Source: Burkholderiales bacterium
Lineage (GTDB): Bacteria > Pseudomonadota > Gammaproteobacteria > Burkholderiales > Burkholderiaceae_E
Assembly: GCA_026399875.1 (NCBI GenBank)
Contig: JAPLQF010000021.1
Location: 1-64,000 of the forward strand
Direction: 5' to 3'
DNA length: 64,000 nt
Shown here: in pieces, positions 14,969-24,519 of the stretch
Layout: the number at the start of each line of letters is the position of its first letter
Numbering within the stretch: position 1 is the stretch's first letter
Notes under the pieces: model-generated
Seen by the model: the letters and a program-made list of their open reading frames with translations, nothing else
What the model was told of the DNA's origin: nothing
Database searches by the model: none
Translations under genes and position numbers: made by a program

Positions 14969-15744
14969 GCGGGTCCTTCGCTGACCGTGATGCCCGGCGA
15001 GTGCGCGCCGGCCGGCGGCGAGGCCTGCGCGGCTTTACGCTGATCGAACTGCTGATTGCGGCAACGCTGCTGGCCGTGCTCGCGCTGCTGTCGTGGCGCG
15101 GACTCGATACTGTGCTGACCTCGCGCGATCGGATTGCCAAGGCCTCTGACGAATTGCGCTTTCTGACGATCGCCTTTGCGCAGCTGGATGAAGACCTGCG
15201 CAAGTCCTGGCCGGTTCGCCTGCTCAAGCTGCCGGTGCCGTCGATTGCCTTTTCGGTCTCAGGCGAACAGGCAACCACAACGCTCGAGCTGCTGCGCGAG
15301 TCGACCGGCGCGCTGGAGCCGACCAAGATCCAGCGGGTGGCCTGGCGCCTGCGCGGAGATGTGCTCGAACGCGGCTTCGGTCCGCTGGTGGTCTCATCGG
15401 CATCGCCGTCGGCGAAACCCGCCGGCGGAGACGCCGATGCAGCCGGGGGCGGACTGGTCTGGCAGCCGGTGCTGGGCGGCGTGTCGGGGCTCAAAATGCA
15501 GGGTTGGGTGCAGGGTCAGGGCTGGGTGGTGGCCGAGGCGCTCGCCGGTCAGCTCAAGGCTGCGGCAGCCGCGGCTGCCCCGCCGGCAGGCGGCCAGAGC
15601 GGTGCGCCGTCTGCGTCTGGCGGCACCGCACCGCCTGGCGCTGCGCCACCGCCACCGCCGGTAGCCATGGTCACCGGCCTGCAGGTTGTGGTCGTGCGCA
15701 GTGACGGCAAGGTCCTTGAGCGGATCTTCCCGGTGAAGGACTGA
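14965..15744 (+). CDS. gspJ: T2SS minor pseudopilin GspJ
   Basis: A 259-residue protein. The ATG at 14965 overlaps the gspI stop (ATGA). A long Arg-rich leader ends RGFTLIELLIAATLLAVLAL. The body has LDTVLTSRDRIAKASDELRF, LRKSWPVRL and VAWRLRGDVLERGFGPLV. Close to the C-terminus there is an inserted low-complexity stretch of Ala, Pro and Gly (about residues 190-232, including a run of prolines), before the last strand VTGLQVVVVRSDGKVLERIF. That insertion makes the protein longer than typical GspJ (about 200). Confidence 0.92.
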   Translation: MSGSFADRDARRVRAGRRRGLRGFTLIELLIAATLLAVLALLSWRGLDTVLTSRDRIAKASDELRFLTIAFAQLDEDLRKSWPVRLLKLPVPSIAFSVSGEQATTTLELLRESTGALEPTKIQRVAWRLRGDVLERGFGPLVVSSASPSAKPAGGDADAAGGGLVWQPVLGGVSGLKMQGWVQGQGWVVAEALAGQLKAAAAAAAPPAGGQSGAPSASGGTAPPGAAPPPPPVAMVTGLQVVVVRSDGKVLERIFPVKD

Positions 15745-15746
15745 GC

Positions 15747-16679
15747 ATGCGTTGGCACCCGAAGCGCCAGGGCGGCGCGGCGATCATCACCGCGATGCTG
15801 GTGGTGACGCTTGCGGCGATTGTGGTGTCGGGGCTGTTCTGGCGCGAGAACGTGGCGGTCCGATCGATCGAAAATCGACTCGCGCTGTCGCAAAGCCGCT
15901 GGATCGAGCGGGCTGCGGTCGATTGGGCGAAGGTCATCCTGCGGGCGGATCAGCGCGCCGGCGCAGTCGATCATCTGGGTGAGCCCTGGGCGGTGCCGGT
16001 GGTCGACACCCGTCTCGATGAAACCGTGACCGCCGGTGCCAAGCTCGATGAAGGCGCGCGCAAGGCGATGCTCGCCGGACAGATCGCCGATGCCCAGGCG
16101 CTGTTGAACCTGAATTCGCTGGTCGGTGGCAACGGGACGGCATCGGAGCCGCATGTGGCCGCCCTGCGAAAGCTTCTGTCGCTGGTGGGCCGACCCGAGT
16201 CGGCCGCTGATCTGGTGGTCGATCGGGTTCTGCAGTCGGCGCCGCGGGTGCTCGAGGGCCGGGTTGTGCCGCCGCAGCGCGAGCCGGTGCTGCGGCTGGC
16301 CGACCTGCTCGATATTCCCGGGGTGGACCTGGTGACGATCAAGGCACTCGAGCCTTTCGTGACCGTGCTGCCGCGGGCAACCACCATCAATATCAATACC
16401 GCGCCGCCCGAAGTGATCGCCGCGGCGATTCCGACGATGGAATTGTCGGGGGCGCGCCGATTCGTCGCGCGCCGTGAGCGAACCTTCTACCGAACGCTGG
16501 GCGACGTGTCGGCGGATATCGAGGGGCAACCGGTGCTGAGCCCGCAGATGCTGGCGGTCGGCTCGTCCTATTTCATTGTGACCGGGGTGATACGCTACGA
16601 CCGAGTCGAATCGCAGAGCGAGACCCTGTTGGAGCGTGGAAGCGACCGTGTCGAGGTGGTATGGCAGTTGCGCCGATGA
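15747..16679 (+). CDS. gspK: T2SS minor pseudopilin GspK
   Basis: A 310-residue protein and the largest pseudopilin. The leader MRWHPKRQGG precedes AAIITAMLVVTLAAIVVSGL; as usual for GspK there is no Glu at +5, which places it at the pilus tip. The body has the saddle-like domains: AQALLNLNSLVGG, LRLADLLDIPGVDLVTIKAL, and TININTAPPEVIAAAIPTM (NxNTAxxEVL signature). It begins two bases after gspJ, and its TGA overlaps the likely gspL start. Confidence 0.94.
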   Translation: MRWHPKRQGGAAIITAMLVVTLAAIVVSGLFWRENVAVRSIENRLALSQSRWIERAAVDWAKVILRADQRAGAVDHLGEPWAVPVVDTRLDETVTAGAKLDEGARKAMLAGQIADAQALLNLNSLVGGNGTASEPHVAALRKLLSLVGRPESAADLVVDRVLQSAPRVLEGRVVPPQREPVLRLADLLDIPGVDLVTIKALEPFVTVLPRATTININTAPPEVIAAAIPTMELSGARRFVARRERTFYRTLGDVSADIEGQPVLSPQMLAVGSSYFIVTGVIRYDRVESQSETLLERGSDRVEVVWQLRR

Positions 16680-17908
16680 AGCGAGGTAGGGCGGTCGTCT
16701 GGCTGCCGCCGCGAAGCGACGGCGAACGCGCCTTCGGCAGCGAGGCACATCTGCTCGCGTTTCGGGGTGGCCAGGCTGCAGGCAGCGCGATCGAGAAGGT
16801 CTCGCTCGATGGGCTGACCGGTACGACGCAGGTGCAGCTGGTATTCGATGCCCGCGACGTCACACTGCTGATGCCCGAGGTGCCGATGCTCTCCGGGGCG
16901 CGGCTGGCTCAGGCGGTTCCGAATATCGTCGAGGATTCGCTGTTGCAGGATGCGGCGTCCTGCGCCTTCGTGATCGGTCCGCCGCTCGATTCAGGGCGAC
17001 GTCTGATTGCGGTCATCGACAGGGCCTGGCTCGAGTTCACGGTGGGCGCCTTCGAGCGCCGCGGCATGAAGGTGCGCGCCGCCTGGCCGGCGCAGCTGAC
17101 GCTGCCCTGGCGCCCGGGTGGCTGGTCGATCGGCTGCGTGCGAGGCGGCATCGCCTTGCGAACCGGCCCCTTGCAGGGACTCGGCTGGGGCGCCTCGGAC
17201 GACATCGATCTTCGCACCGAGTCGGTGGTGGCGCTGCTGCAGGCGGCGATGGCAGGGGGCGATCGCCCCGACCGTCTGTCGGCATGGCTCGACAACCCAT
17301 CCTGGCGTGCGCCGATCGAGCGGGCTGCCGCGCGCCTGGAGTTGCCGCTCGAGATGGCGTCGATCCTGCCGCCCGAGGAGGGCGGAATCGACCTGCTGTC
17401 GGGCCGGGCGGCGGCGTCGCGGCGCATGCTGGCGGCCTTCGATGGCCGGGCTTGGCGCCTGCCGATGGCCCTTGCCGGTGCCTGTCTGCTGGCCTGGCTG
17501 ATCGGCCTGAACCTGCACTGGATCCAGATGGGGCGCGAAAAGGATGCCCTGCGGCGAAGTCTCGAATCGACGTTTCGCAGTGCATTTCCGACCGCGCAGG
17601 TGGTGGTCGACCCGCTGCTGCAGATGAACCGCCAGATCGCCGACCTGCGGGCGAGCAGCGGCCAGAGCGGTCCTGACGATTTTGTGCCGCTGATGGCTCA
17701 GCTCGGCCAGGCGCTGGGGCCGGCCGGCATTGATGCGATTGCCGGCGCAGAGTTTCGCGAAGGGCGCCTGAAGGTGCGTTTTCAGACGCAGCGGGTCGAT
17801 GGCCGTGCCGCGCGCGAAGCGCTGCGCGAGGCCTGTGCCAAGTCGGGGCTGAAGCTGCAGTTCGACAATGAACGCGATCCGACCGCTGTGGTCGGCGTGC
17901 AGCGGTGA
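16676..17908 (+). CDS. gspL: T2SS inner-membrane platform protein GspL
   Basis: About 410 residues from ATG 16676, which overlaps the gspK stop as ATGA; ATG 16661 would add five residues. The N-terminal cytoplasmic part is actin-like and binds GspE (VWLPPRSDGERAFGSEAHLL; SGARLAQAVPNIVEDSLLQD). The single transmembrane helix is about residue 260-280 (LPMALAGACLLAWLIGLNLH), followed by a short coiled linker and a ferredoxin-like periplasmic domain (EFREGRLKVRFQTQRVDGRA). It links the ATPase to GspM. Length and domain order are normal. Confidence 0.92.
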   Translation: MKRGRAVVWLPPRSDGERAFGSEAHLLAFRGGQAAGSAIEKVSLDGLTGTTQVQLVFDARDVTLLMPEVPMLSGARLAQAVPNIVEDSLLQDAASCAFVIGPPLDSGRRLIAVIDRAWLEFTVGAFERRGMKVRAAWPAQLTLPWRPGGWSIGCVRGGIALRTGPLQGLGWGASDDIDLRTESVVALLQAAMAGGDRPDRLSAWLDNPSWRAPIERAAARLELPLEMASILPPEEGGIDLLSGRAAASRRMLAAFDGRAWRLPMALAGACLLAWLIGLNLHWIQMGREKDALRRSLESTFRSAFPTAQVVVDPLLQMNRQIADLRASSGQSGPDDFVPLMAQLGQALGPAGIDAIAGAEFREGRLKVRFQTQRVDGRAAREALREACAKSGLKLQFDNERDPTAVVGVQR

Positions 17909-17920
17909 GCGGCGAATGCC

Positions 17921-18421
17921 ATGATTGAAAAGCTCCTGCAATGGTGGTCTTCGCTGCAGAGTCGCGAGCGGCGCGTGCTCGGCTATGGCAGTGCGGGAGT
18001 GCTCCTGGTGCTCGGATATCTGCTGGCCTTCGAGCCTGCCTGGGTCGGGCGCCAGCGTCTGCAGGCCGAATTGCCGCAGTTGCGCGGCCAGCTTGCCCAG
18101 ATGGAAGGGCTGGCCGGCGAGGCGCAGCGACTCGCCGGCCAGACCAGCCAGGCCGCCGAGTCGCCTCAGCAGCTCAAGCTGGCGCTCGAGCAGTCGATTG
18201 CTGCGGCCGGGCTCAAGGGATCGATGACCCAGCTGACGGTTGCCGGCGAACTGATCGATCTGCGTTTCAAGGGTGTGCCGTTTGCGGGCTGGCTCGGCTG
18301 GTTCGACTCGGCCTTGCGTGAGACTCGGCTGCGAGCGGTCGATGTCGCGCTCGAACGCGAATCGGCTCCCGGGCTGGTGAGTGCCCGAGTCACGCTCGAA
18401 GTGCCGAAGCGCGGCCCGTGA
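17921..18421 (+). CDS. gspM: T2SS inner-membrane protein GspM
   Basis: A 166-residue protein. The start is MIEKLLQWWSSLQSRERRVL (short cytoplasmic helix with the usual WxxLxxRER pattern). One transmembrane segment follows (YGSAGVLLVLGYLLAFEPAW), then a coiled-coil rich in Gln/Leu (about 48-95) and a ferredoxin-like domain ending in ARVTLEVPKRGP. It partners GspL. Its TGA overlaps the gspN GTG start by 4 bases. Confidence 0.92.
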   Translation: MIEKLLQWWSSLQSRERRVLGYGSAGVLLVLGYLLAFEPAWVGRQRLQAELPQLRGQLAQMEGLAGEAQRLAGQTSQAAESPQQLKLALEQSIAAAGLKGSMTQLTVAGELIDLRFKGVPFAGWLGWFDSALRETRLRAVDVALERESAPGLVSARVTLEVPKRGP

Positions 18422-19293
18422 GTCGGCCGGGCGCGAGTCTTTCCCGCAAGGCATCCTGGCGAACCCGCGGGTTGGCGGGCAGGGGCATGAGCCTTGGCCT
18501 GGGCACCGGCTGGCGCATTGCCATGGCACTGGCCGGTCTGCTCACGGTGGCGGGTGTGGTGCTGTGGCAGGCGCCGGCCAGCTTCGCCGATCTGGCACTC
18601 GAGCGGTTCACCGCCGGTCGTGTCCGGCTGGCCGATGCCAGCGGCACGATCTGGCAGGGAAGGGGGCGGCTGGTGCTGGCCGATGTCCGGGAGGCGAGCG
18701 CCGAGTCGCTGCCCGATCGCGCGGCGAGTGTCCCTGGTGTGGTCATCCCCGGCTTTTTTGACTGGCGAGTCTCGCCGTGGTCGCTGCTGGTGGGCGTCCT
18801 CGATGCCCGGATCGAACACGAAAGCATGCGCGAACCGGTGATTCTGACCGGCCGCTCGGGCGAGTTGCGGGCGACCCCCGGCGTGTTGCGCCTGCCGCAG
18901 GTTGCGCTGGACCGGTTGGGTTCTCCCTGGAATACAATCCGTCCGACGGGCTCGCTGACGGTATCCTGGGAAAACGTGACACTTCGCGGTGGTCGATTTG
19001 ATGGGCGTGCCGCGATCGAGTTGTCCCAGATGGCGTCTGCGCTCACGCCAGTCCGCCCGTTGGGCGCCTACCGGATCGAGGTGGTCGGATCCGGCGAGCA
19101 GGCCAAGGTCACTATGTCTACACTGTCAGGTCCGTTGCGCCTTGATGGCAGCGGGGTCTGGAATGCGCGTTCGGGTATGCGATTTACTGCGGAAGCGCTG
19201 GCCGATGAACCCGAGCGGGCGCGATTGCTGCCGCTGCTGGGATTGTTGGGTCGCCGTGAAGGTGAGCGGACCATCATCAAGATTGGAGCCTGA
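18418..19293 (+). CDS. gspN: T2SS protein GspN
   Basis: A 291-residue protein from a GTG at 18418 overlapping the gspM stop (GTGA). After a basic leader there is one hydrophobic helix (WRIAMALAGLLTVAGVVLWQ, about 32-51), then a mostly beta periplasmic part with the GspN signature VRLADASGTIWQGRGRLVL, PWNTIRPTGSLTVSWENVTL, and a final LLGLLGRREGERTIIKIGA. GspN is present in only some T2SS clusters. It directly abuts gspD. Confidence 0.9.
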   Translation: MSRPGASLSRKASWRTRGLAGRGMSLGLGTGWRIAMALAGLLTVAGVVLWQAPASFADLALERFTAGRVRLADASGTIWQGRGRLVLADVREASAESLPDRAASVPGVVIPGFFDWRVSPWSLLVGVLDARIEHESMREPVILTGRSGELRATPGVLRLPQVALDRLGSPWNTIRPTGSLTVSWENVTLRGGRFDGRAAIELSQMASALTPVRPLGAYRIEVVGSGEQAKVTMSTLSGPLRLDGSGVWNARSGMRFTAEALADEPERARLLPLLGLLGRREGERTIIKIGA

Positions 19294-21780
19294 TTGAATT
19301 CTGTCGAGCAGCAGCGTCCGGCATTCAGCCGCCTCGCGCACTTCATGGTGCGGCTGCTTGCGTTCGCCCTGTTTTGTTTCGGACCGATGGCCGCAGGGCC
19401 CGGCATGGTGTCGGCTGCCGACATCAAGTCGGCCGATGGCGGTGGTTCGCAACCGATCACGCTCAACTTCAAGGACGCCGATATCGATTCTGTGGTCGGT
19501 GCATTCGGCCATCTCCTGAACCGCACCTTCATCATCGACCCGCGTGTGCGCGGCAAGATCACCGTCGAGACCGCGCGGCCCTTGTCGCCGCAGGCCGCCT
19601 ACGAGCTGCTTCAATCGGCGCTGCGGCTGCAGGGTTTTGCCATTGTCGAGACCGGATCGATCTCCCGGGTGGTGCCCGAGGCCGACGCCAAGCTGCAGTC
19701 GGGTCCGGTCAATGCCGGGCGCAGCCCGACGGCAGGTGGCGAGCAGATCGTTACCCAGGTCTTCCGGATGGTTTACGAATCGGCGAGCAATCTGGTGCCG
19801 GTGCTCAGGCCCCTGATCGCACCGAACAACACCATCGTTGCCTATCCCAACAACAATTCGCTGGTCATCACCGATTACGCCTCGAATCTGCAGCGGCTTG
19901 CCCGGATCATCGCCACCCTCGACAGCCCGGTGGCCGGCGAGGTCGAGGTGGTGGCCATGCGTCATGCGCTGGCCAGCGATGTGGCGCTGCAGGTGTCGCG
20001 GCTGCTCGATGACCCCAGTCGCGCCGGCGGCACACCTGGCGCGGTGGTCGACCCCGGGCAACGAGTAACTGTGCTGGCCGACACCCGCATCAACGCGATC
20101 CTGCTGCGCTCGTCCAGCAGCGCCCGCATGAATCTGGCGAAAGGGCTGATCGCCCGCCTCGATCAGCCCTCGAGCGAGTCGGGCAACATCCGAGTGGTCT
20201 ATCTGCGCAATGCCGAGGCGGTGCGGCTGGTGGGTGTGCTGCGCTCGGTACTGGCCGGCGATGGCGGCACCGGCGGCGCCGGGTCGACGGGTTTCGGTAC
20301 CAATATCCAGCAGGGTGCGGGTGCTCAGGGCATGCAGGCCGGTGGCATGCTCGGTCAGCAGCAGCTCGGCGCGTCGCCGGCAACCTCCGCTCTGTCGCAA
20401 ACCGGCCTGGGCGTTGCCTCGACCGCCGTGTCGGCGGGCGGCGCGGTGATCGCGGCAGATCCGGCCACCAACTCCCTCATCATCACCGCGCCCGAGCCGG
20501 TCTACCGCAATCTGCGCGCGGTGATCGAAAAGCTCGATGCGCGTCGGGTACAGGTCTATATCGAGTCGCTGATCGTCGAGGTCAGTGCCGACCGCGCGCT
20601 TGAACTCGGTGTGCAGTGGCAGTTCCTGTCGCAGCCCACCAATGGCGCGAACCAGGTGATTGGTGGCACCAACCTGCCGCCCCGGGGCGGCGGCTCCAAT
20701 ATCATCGACGCGGCGGCTAACATCGGCAGTCTGGGTCGAGGCCTGAACGTCGGTATCGTCCGTGCGGCGCCCCTGCTCGGCGGCACATCGGCCAACGGCA
20801 CCGCGACCATCGGCCCGATCAACCTTGGTTTTCTGGCACGTGCGCTCGAGACCGAAGCCGGTGCCAATATCCTGGCGACGCCCAATCTGGTCACGCTCGA
20901 CAACGAAGAGGCGCGGATCATCATCGGCCAGAACGTGCCCTTCATCACCGGCTCGTTTACCGCCACCGGCGGTGCGGGGGCGATCAACCCCTTCCAGACC
21001 ATCGAGCGACGGGACGTCGGCACGACGCTGAGGGTACGGCCGCAGGTGGCTGAGGGCGGAACCGTGCGCATGCAGATCTTTCAGGAGGTCTCGAGCGTGC
21101 AGGACGCGACGCTCGCTGCGGGTCTGATCACCAACAAGCGGGCGATCGAATCGAATGTGCTGGTTGACGATGGTCAGCTGGTGGTGCTGGGCGGCCTGAT
21201 TGAAGAGAAGGTCGAGGGCAGCGTCAGCATGGTCCCGGGGCTCGGGCGCCTGCCGATCGTCGGCAATCTGTTTCGCTATGACACCCGCAAGCGGGTCAAG
21301 ACCAATCTGCTGGTGTTCCTGCGCCCGGTCGTGCTGCGCAACCCCGACAGTTCCTACAGCCTGACCGCCGATCGATACGACTACATCCGCATGCTGCAGG
21401 GCGATGCGCGGGTGACGCCGAGCGAGATCATGCCGGAGTCGCAACTGCGCCCGCCGGTGCTTTCGCCGATGCCACCGCGCCCTGGTACCGCAGGATCCGC
21501 CCCTCCTGGCGTCTCGCCGGCCTTCAACGATGCGATGGCTGATCGCTGGAGGGCGGTGATGCCGCCGGTGCCAGCTCAGCCGGCTTCCACCTCGCCGGCA
21601 CCCGGCCCGGCCCCGGTACAAGCGCCACCGGGTGCTGCATCCGGATTTGCCCCGGCTTCATCGAGTTTGCCCGGAAGTTCCGATGCCGGTGCCGACGGGC
21701 GGGTGATGCAAACCGCGCCCAATGAGGTCATCATTCAGCGCAATCTGAGTGCGCCGATCTCCGGCAGTCCGTCCAAGTGA
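19294..21780 (+). CDS. gspD: T2SS outer-membrane secretin GspD
   Basis: An 828-residue protein. A TTG at 19294 directly after the gspN stop is taken as start because TTGGAG lies about nine bases upstream; ATG 19345 has no such site. The signal peptide is about MVRLLAFALFCFGPMAAGPG then MVSA. The N0 domain is ITLNFKDADIDSVVGAFGHL, followed by N1-N3 repeats (for example VVYLRNAEAVRLVGVLRSVL) with a Gly/Gln-rich loop. The secretin channel (about 420-680) carries LATPNLVTLDNEEARIIIGQ then NVPFITGS, and DDGQLVVLGGLIEEKVEGSV. The C-terminal 120 residues are Pro/Ala-rich. No pilotin gene is seen. It forms the outer-membrane pore. Confidence 0.97.
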   Translation: MNSVEQQRPAFSRLAHFMVRLLAFALFCFGPMAAGPGMVSAADIKSADGGGSQPITLNFKDADIDSVVGAFGHLLNRTFIIDPRVRGKITVETARPLSPQAAYELLQSALRLQGFAIVETGSISRVVPEADAKLQSGPVNAGRSPTAGGEQIVTQVFRMVYESASNLVPVLRPLIAPNNTIVAYPNNNSLVITDYASNLQRLARIIATLDSPVAGEVEVVAMRHALASDVALQVSRLLDDPSRAGGTPGAVVDPGQRVTVLADTRINAILLRSSSSARMNLAKGLIARLDQPSSESGNIRVVYLRNAEAVRLVGVLRSVLAGDGGTGGAGSTGFGTNIQQGAGAQGMQAGGMLGQQQLGASPATSALSQTGLGVASTAVSAGGAVIAADPATNSLIITAPEPVYRNLRAVIEKLDARRVQVYIESLIVEVSADRALELGVQWQFLSQPTNGANQVIGGTNLPPRGGGSNIIDAAANIGSLGRGLNVGIVRAAPLLGGTSANGTATIGPINLGFLARALETEAGANILATPNLVTLDNEEARIIIGQNVPFITGSFTATGGAGAINPFQTIERRDVGTTLRVRPQVAEGGTVRMQIFQEVSSVQDATLAAGLITNKRAIESNVLVDDGQLVVLGGLIEEKVEGSVSMVPGLGRLPIVGNLFRYDTRKRVKTNLLVFLRPVVLRNPDSSYSLTADRYDYIRMLQGDARVTPSEIMPESQLRPPVLSPMPPRPGTAGSAPPGVSPAFNDAMADRWRAVMPPVPAQPASTSPAPGPAPVQAPPGAASGFAPASSSLPGSSDAGADGRVMQTAPNEVIIQRNLSAPISGSPSK

Positions 21781-21865
21781 GCCTGCGGCCCCTGGCGCCG
21801 GCGCTTTTGTCCGATGTCGCTTCGCAATTCTTTGCTTCGCATTTCGTTGAAATAAGGCCGCTCCC

Positions 21866-23305
21866 ATGAGCCAGGTCTCGCCTGCCCGCTACGTCCCCTA
21901 TGGTTTCGCCCGCCAGAATCAGATGCTGGTCTCGGGCGTGTCGGGTGATTCAATCGAGGTCTGGGTCGGCGAAGCGACCCCCTCCCATGCGCTGGCCGAG
22001 CTCGCACGCACGCTGCCGCTGCGGGTGGTGGCGGTGCGCAAGGACGCCCCCGAGCTGTCGGCGGCGATTGCCCGGGCCTACTCGCAGCAAGAGGGCTCGG
22101 CCGCCTCGGTGGTCGATGAGGTCGAAAGCGACCTCGACTTGTCGCGGCTGCTGCAGGACATCCCCAAGATCGAGGATCTGCTCGAGACCGAGGATGACGC
22201 GCCGATCATCCGCATGATCAATGCGCTGCTTACCCAGGCTGCGCGCGACGGCGCCTCCGACATCCATATCGAGCCCTTCGAGTCCTATTCGATGGTGCGC
22301 TTTCGGGTAGATGGTGCGCTGCGCGATGTGGTGCGACCCAAGCGCGAGTTGCACGCCGCGCTGGTCTCGCGGATCAAGATCATGGCGAGCCTTGATATTG
22401 CCGAGAAGCGCCTGCCCCAGGACGGCCGCATCACGCTGCGCATCGGCGGGCGTGCGGTTGATGTTCGGGTCTCGACCCTCCCAACCGGGCACGGCGAGCG
22501 CGCGGTGCTGCGTCTGCTCGAGAAGGAGGCCGGCCGGCTCGATCTGGCCAAGCTCGGCATGGCCGATGCGACCCTGGTCAACTTCGATCGGCTGGTTCAT
22601 CAGCCGCATGGCATCGTGCTGGTGACCGGCCCGACTGGTTCGGGCAAGACCACCACGCTTTATTCGGCGCTCAACCGCATCGATGCAAGCACGGTCAATG
22701 TCATGACGGTCGAGGATCCGATCGAATACGACCTGGAAGGCATCGGTCAGACCCAGGTCAATGCCCGGATCGACATGACCTTTGCCAAGGCTCTGCGCTC
22801 GATCCTGCGTCAGGACCCGGACGTCATCATGATCGGCGAGATCCGCGACCTCGAGACCGCGCAGATCGCGGTGCAGGCCTCGCTCACCGGCCACCTGGTG
22901 CTGGCCACCCTGCACACCAACGATGCGGTCTCGGCGGTCACCCGCCTGATCGACATGGGCGTCGAGCCCTTCTTGCTGTCGTCGAGCCTGTTGGGCGTTG
23001 GCGCGCAGCGGCTGGTGCGCCGGCTGTGCACACAGTGTCGTCAACCCGATCCGGTGGCCAAGGGCTGGCGTGCGGTCGGTTGTGTTGCCTGCAACCGCAC
23101 CGGTTATTCAGGTCGCACCGGCATCTATGAACTGCTGCAGGTCGATGAATCCATTCGCGCCATGATCCATCGCAATGCCAGCGAGGGCGAGATCCGGGCG
23201 AGTGCACAGAAAAGTGGCATGCAGACCATGCGCGACGATGGTTATCGCTGGGTTCACGACGGCACGACCTCCTTCGACGAGGTGGTGCGTGTGACGCGCG
23301 ACTGA
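21866..23305 (+). CDS. gspE: T2SS ATPase GspE
   Basis: A 479-residue cytoplasmic ATPase. The short N1E domain is followed by an N2E domain (ARDGASDIHIEPFESYSMVR). Walker A is GPTGSGKTTT (about 255-264), the Asp box is VEDPIEY, Walker B is DVIMIGEIRDLETA, and the His box is TGHLVLATLHTND. Near residue 390 there are two CxxC pairs (CTQC and CVAC), the zinc-binding C-domain. It drives pseudopilus assembly. There are 85 bases between gspD and gspE, the largest gap in this operon. Its stop overlaps the gspF ATG by one base. Confidence 0.97.
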   Translation: MSQVSPARYVPYGFARQNQMLVSGVSGDSIEVWVGEATPSHALAELARTLPLRVVAVRKDAPELSAAIARAYSQQEGSAASVVDEVESDLDLSRLLQDIPKIEDLLETEDDAPIIRMINALLTQAARDGASDIHIEPFESYSMVRFRVDGALRDVVRPKRELHAALVSRIKIMASLDIAEKRLPQDGRITLRIGGRAVDVRVSTLPTGHGERAVLRLLEKEAGRLDLAKLGMADATLVNFDRLVHQPHGIVLVTGPTGSGKTTTLYSALNRIDASTVNVMTVEDPIEYDLEGIGQTQVNARIDMTFAKALRSILRQDPDVIMIGEIRDLETAQIAVQASLTGHLVLATLHTNDAVSAVTRLIDMGVEPFLLSSSLLGVGAQRLVRRLCTQCRQPDPVAKGWRAVGCVACNRTGYSGRTGIYELLQVDESIRAMIHRNASEGEIRASAQKSGMQTMRDDGYRWVHDGTTSFDEVVRVTRD

Positions 23306-24519
23306 TGCCGGCCTATCGCTTCGAGGCCGCCTCGGCCGCCGGGCGCATCGAACGCGGCATCGTTGATGCCGACAGCCCGCGCCAGGCGCGAGGCGTACTT
23401 CGCGATCGGGGTCTGACCCCAATTTCGGTGGCCACGGTCGAGGACCGGGCGGCAGGTGGTGCCGGGTCGATGGTGATCGGCGGTCGGCTGAAGGATGCCG
23501 ATCTGGCGATGGCGACCCGACAGCTGGCGAGTCTGCTGTCGGCGCGTCTGCCGCTCGAGCGCGCCCTGGCGGCGATTGTCGAGCAGGCCGAGCGGCCGGT
23601 GGTGCGCGACCGCTTTGCAGCGGTGAGAAGCGAGGTGGTCGCCGGTCAGACGCTTGCGGCGGCGATGGGCAAGTATCCGCGCGACTTTCCGGATGTCTAT
23701 CGGGCGCTGGTGGCTGCAGGCGAGCAGTCGGGCGATCTCGGGCTGGTGATGTCGCGGCTGGCCGACTATGTCGAGTCGCGAACCGCACTCGCCCAGCGGG
23801 TCACGATGGCCTTTACCTATCCGGTGATCGTGACCATCGTGGCCGCCGGCGTGATCATTGCCCTGCTGACTTATGTGGTCCCGCAGGTGGTCGGTGTCTT
23901 CACGCAAACCAAGCAGAAACTGCCGCTATTGACCGTCATCCTCGTCGAACTGTCGGCTTTCGTTCGGAATTGGGGTTGGCTGGTGGCATTGCTTCTGGCA
24001 GGCGCTGCGGTGGGCGCCAAGTCATTGCTCAAGACGCCGAGCCTGCAGCTGGCCTGGCACAAGCGTCTGCTCAATCTGCCGCTCTTTGGCCGGCTGATCC
24101 GGGGAGTGAACACCGCACGCTTTGCCTCGACCCTTGCCATCCTGACCGCCAGCGGCGTGCCGCTGATCCGTGCGCTAGATGCCGGTGCCCAGACGCTCAC
24201 CAATGAGGCGATGCGGGCCAATGTGGTCGATGCGGTGTCACGGGTGCGCGAAGGGGCTCCGCTTTCGCGCGCGCTGGCTGCCGGCGGCTATTTTCCGCCG
24301 GTCATGATCCACATGATCGCCAGCGGCGAGGCCACCGGCGAGCTGCCCGACATGCTCGAGCGCACCGCAAAAACCCTGTCGGGTGAAGTCGAGCGCCGCA
24401 CGCTTGCGCTCACCAGCCTGCTCGAACCCTTGCTGATCCTGGTGATGGGCGCGATCGTGCTGATGATCGTGCTGGCAGTGCTGCTGCCGATCATCGAGAT
24501 CAACCAGCTCGTTCGCTGA
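23305..24519 (+). CDS. gspF: T2SS inner-membrane platform protein GspF
   Basis: A 404-residue polytopic protein with two repeated T2SSF domains. The first has LAMATRQLASLLSARLPLER, then DVYRALVAAGEQSGDLG and helices LAQRVTMAFTYPVIVTIVAA. The second has RFASTLAILTASGVPLIRAL, MIASGEATGELPDMLERTA, and the last helix ILVMGAIVLMIVLAVLLPII. It anchors the pseudopilus base. It is the last gene of the operon; its 3' end overlaps the convergent molybdenum hydroxylase gene by 20 bases, so no terminator fits between. Confidence 0.97.
   Translation: MPAYRFEAASAAGRIERGIVDADSPRQARGVLRDRGLTPISVATVEDRAAGGAGSMVIGGRLKDADLAMATRQLASLLSARLPLERALAAIVEQAERPVVRDRFAAVRSEVVAGQTLAAAMGKYPRDFPDVYRALVAAGEQSGDLGLVMSRLADYVESRTALAQRVTMAFTYPVIVTIVAAGVIIALLTYVVPQVVGVFTQTKQKLPLLTVILVELSAFVRNWGWLVALLLAGAAVGAKSLLKTPSLQLAWHKRLLNLPLFGRLIRGVNTARFASTLAILTASGVPLIRALDAGAQTLTNEAMRANVVDAVSRVREGAPLSRALAAGGYFPPVMIHMIASGEATGELPDMLERTAKTLSGEVERRTLALTSLLEPLLILVMGAIVLMIVLAVLLPIIEINQLVR

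Noticed and set aside
15549-16748. 399-residue antisense frame across gspJ-gspL
   Set aside because: It crosses three overlapping pseudopilin/platform genes on the other strand.
19126-21621. 831-residue antisense open frame over gspD
   Set aside because: It lies opposite the intact secretin gene and is Arg/His/Gln-rich with no domain, a result of GC-rich codon bias.
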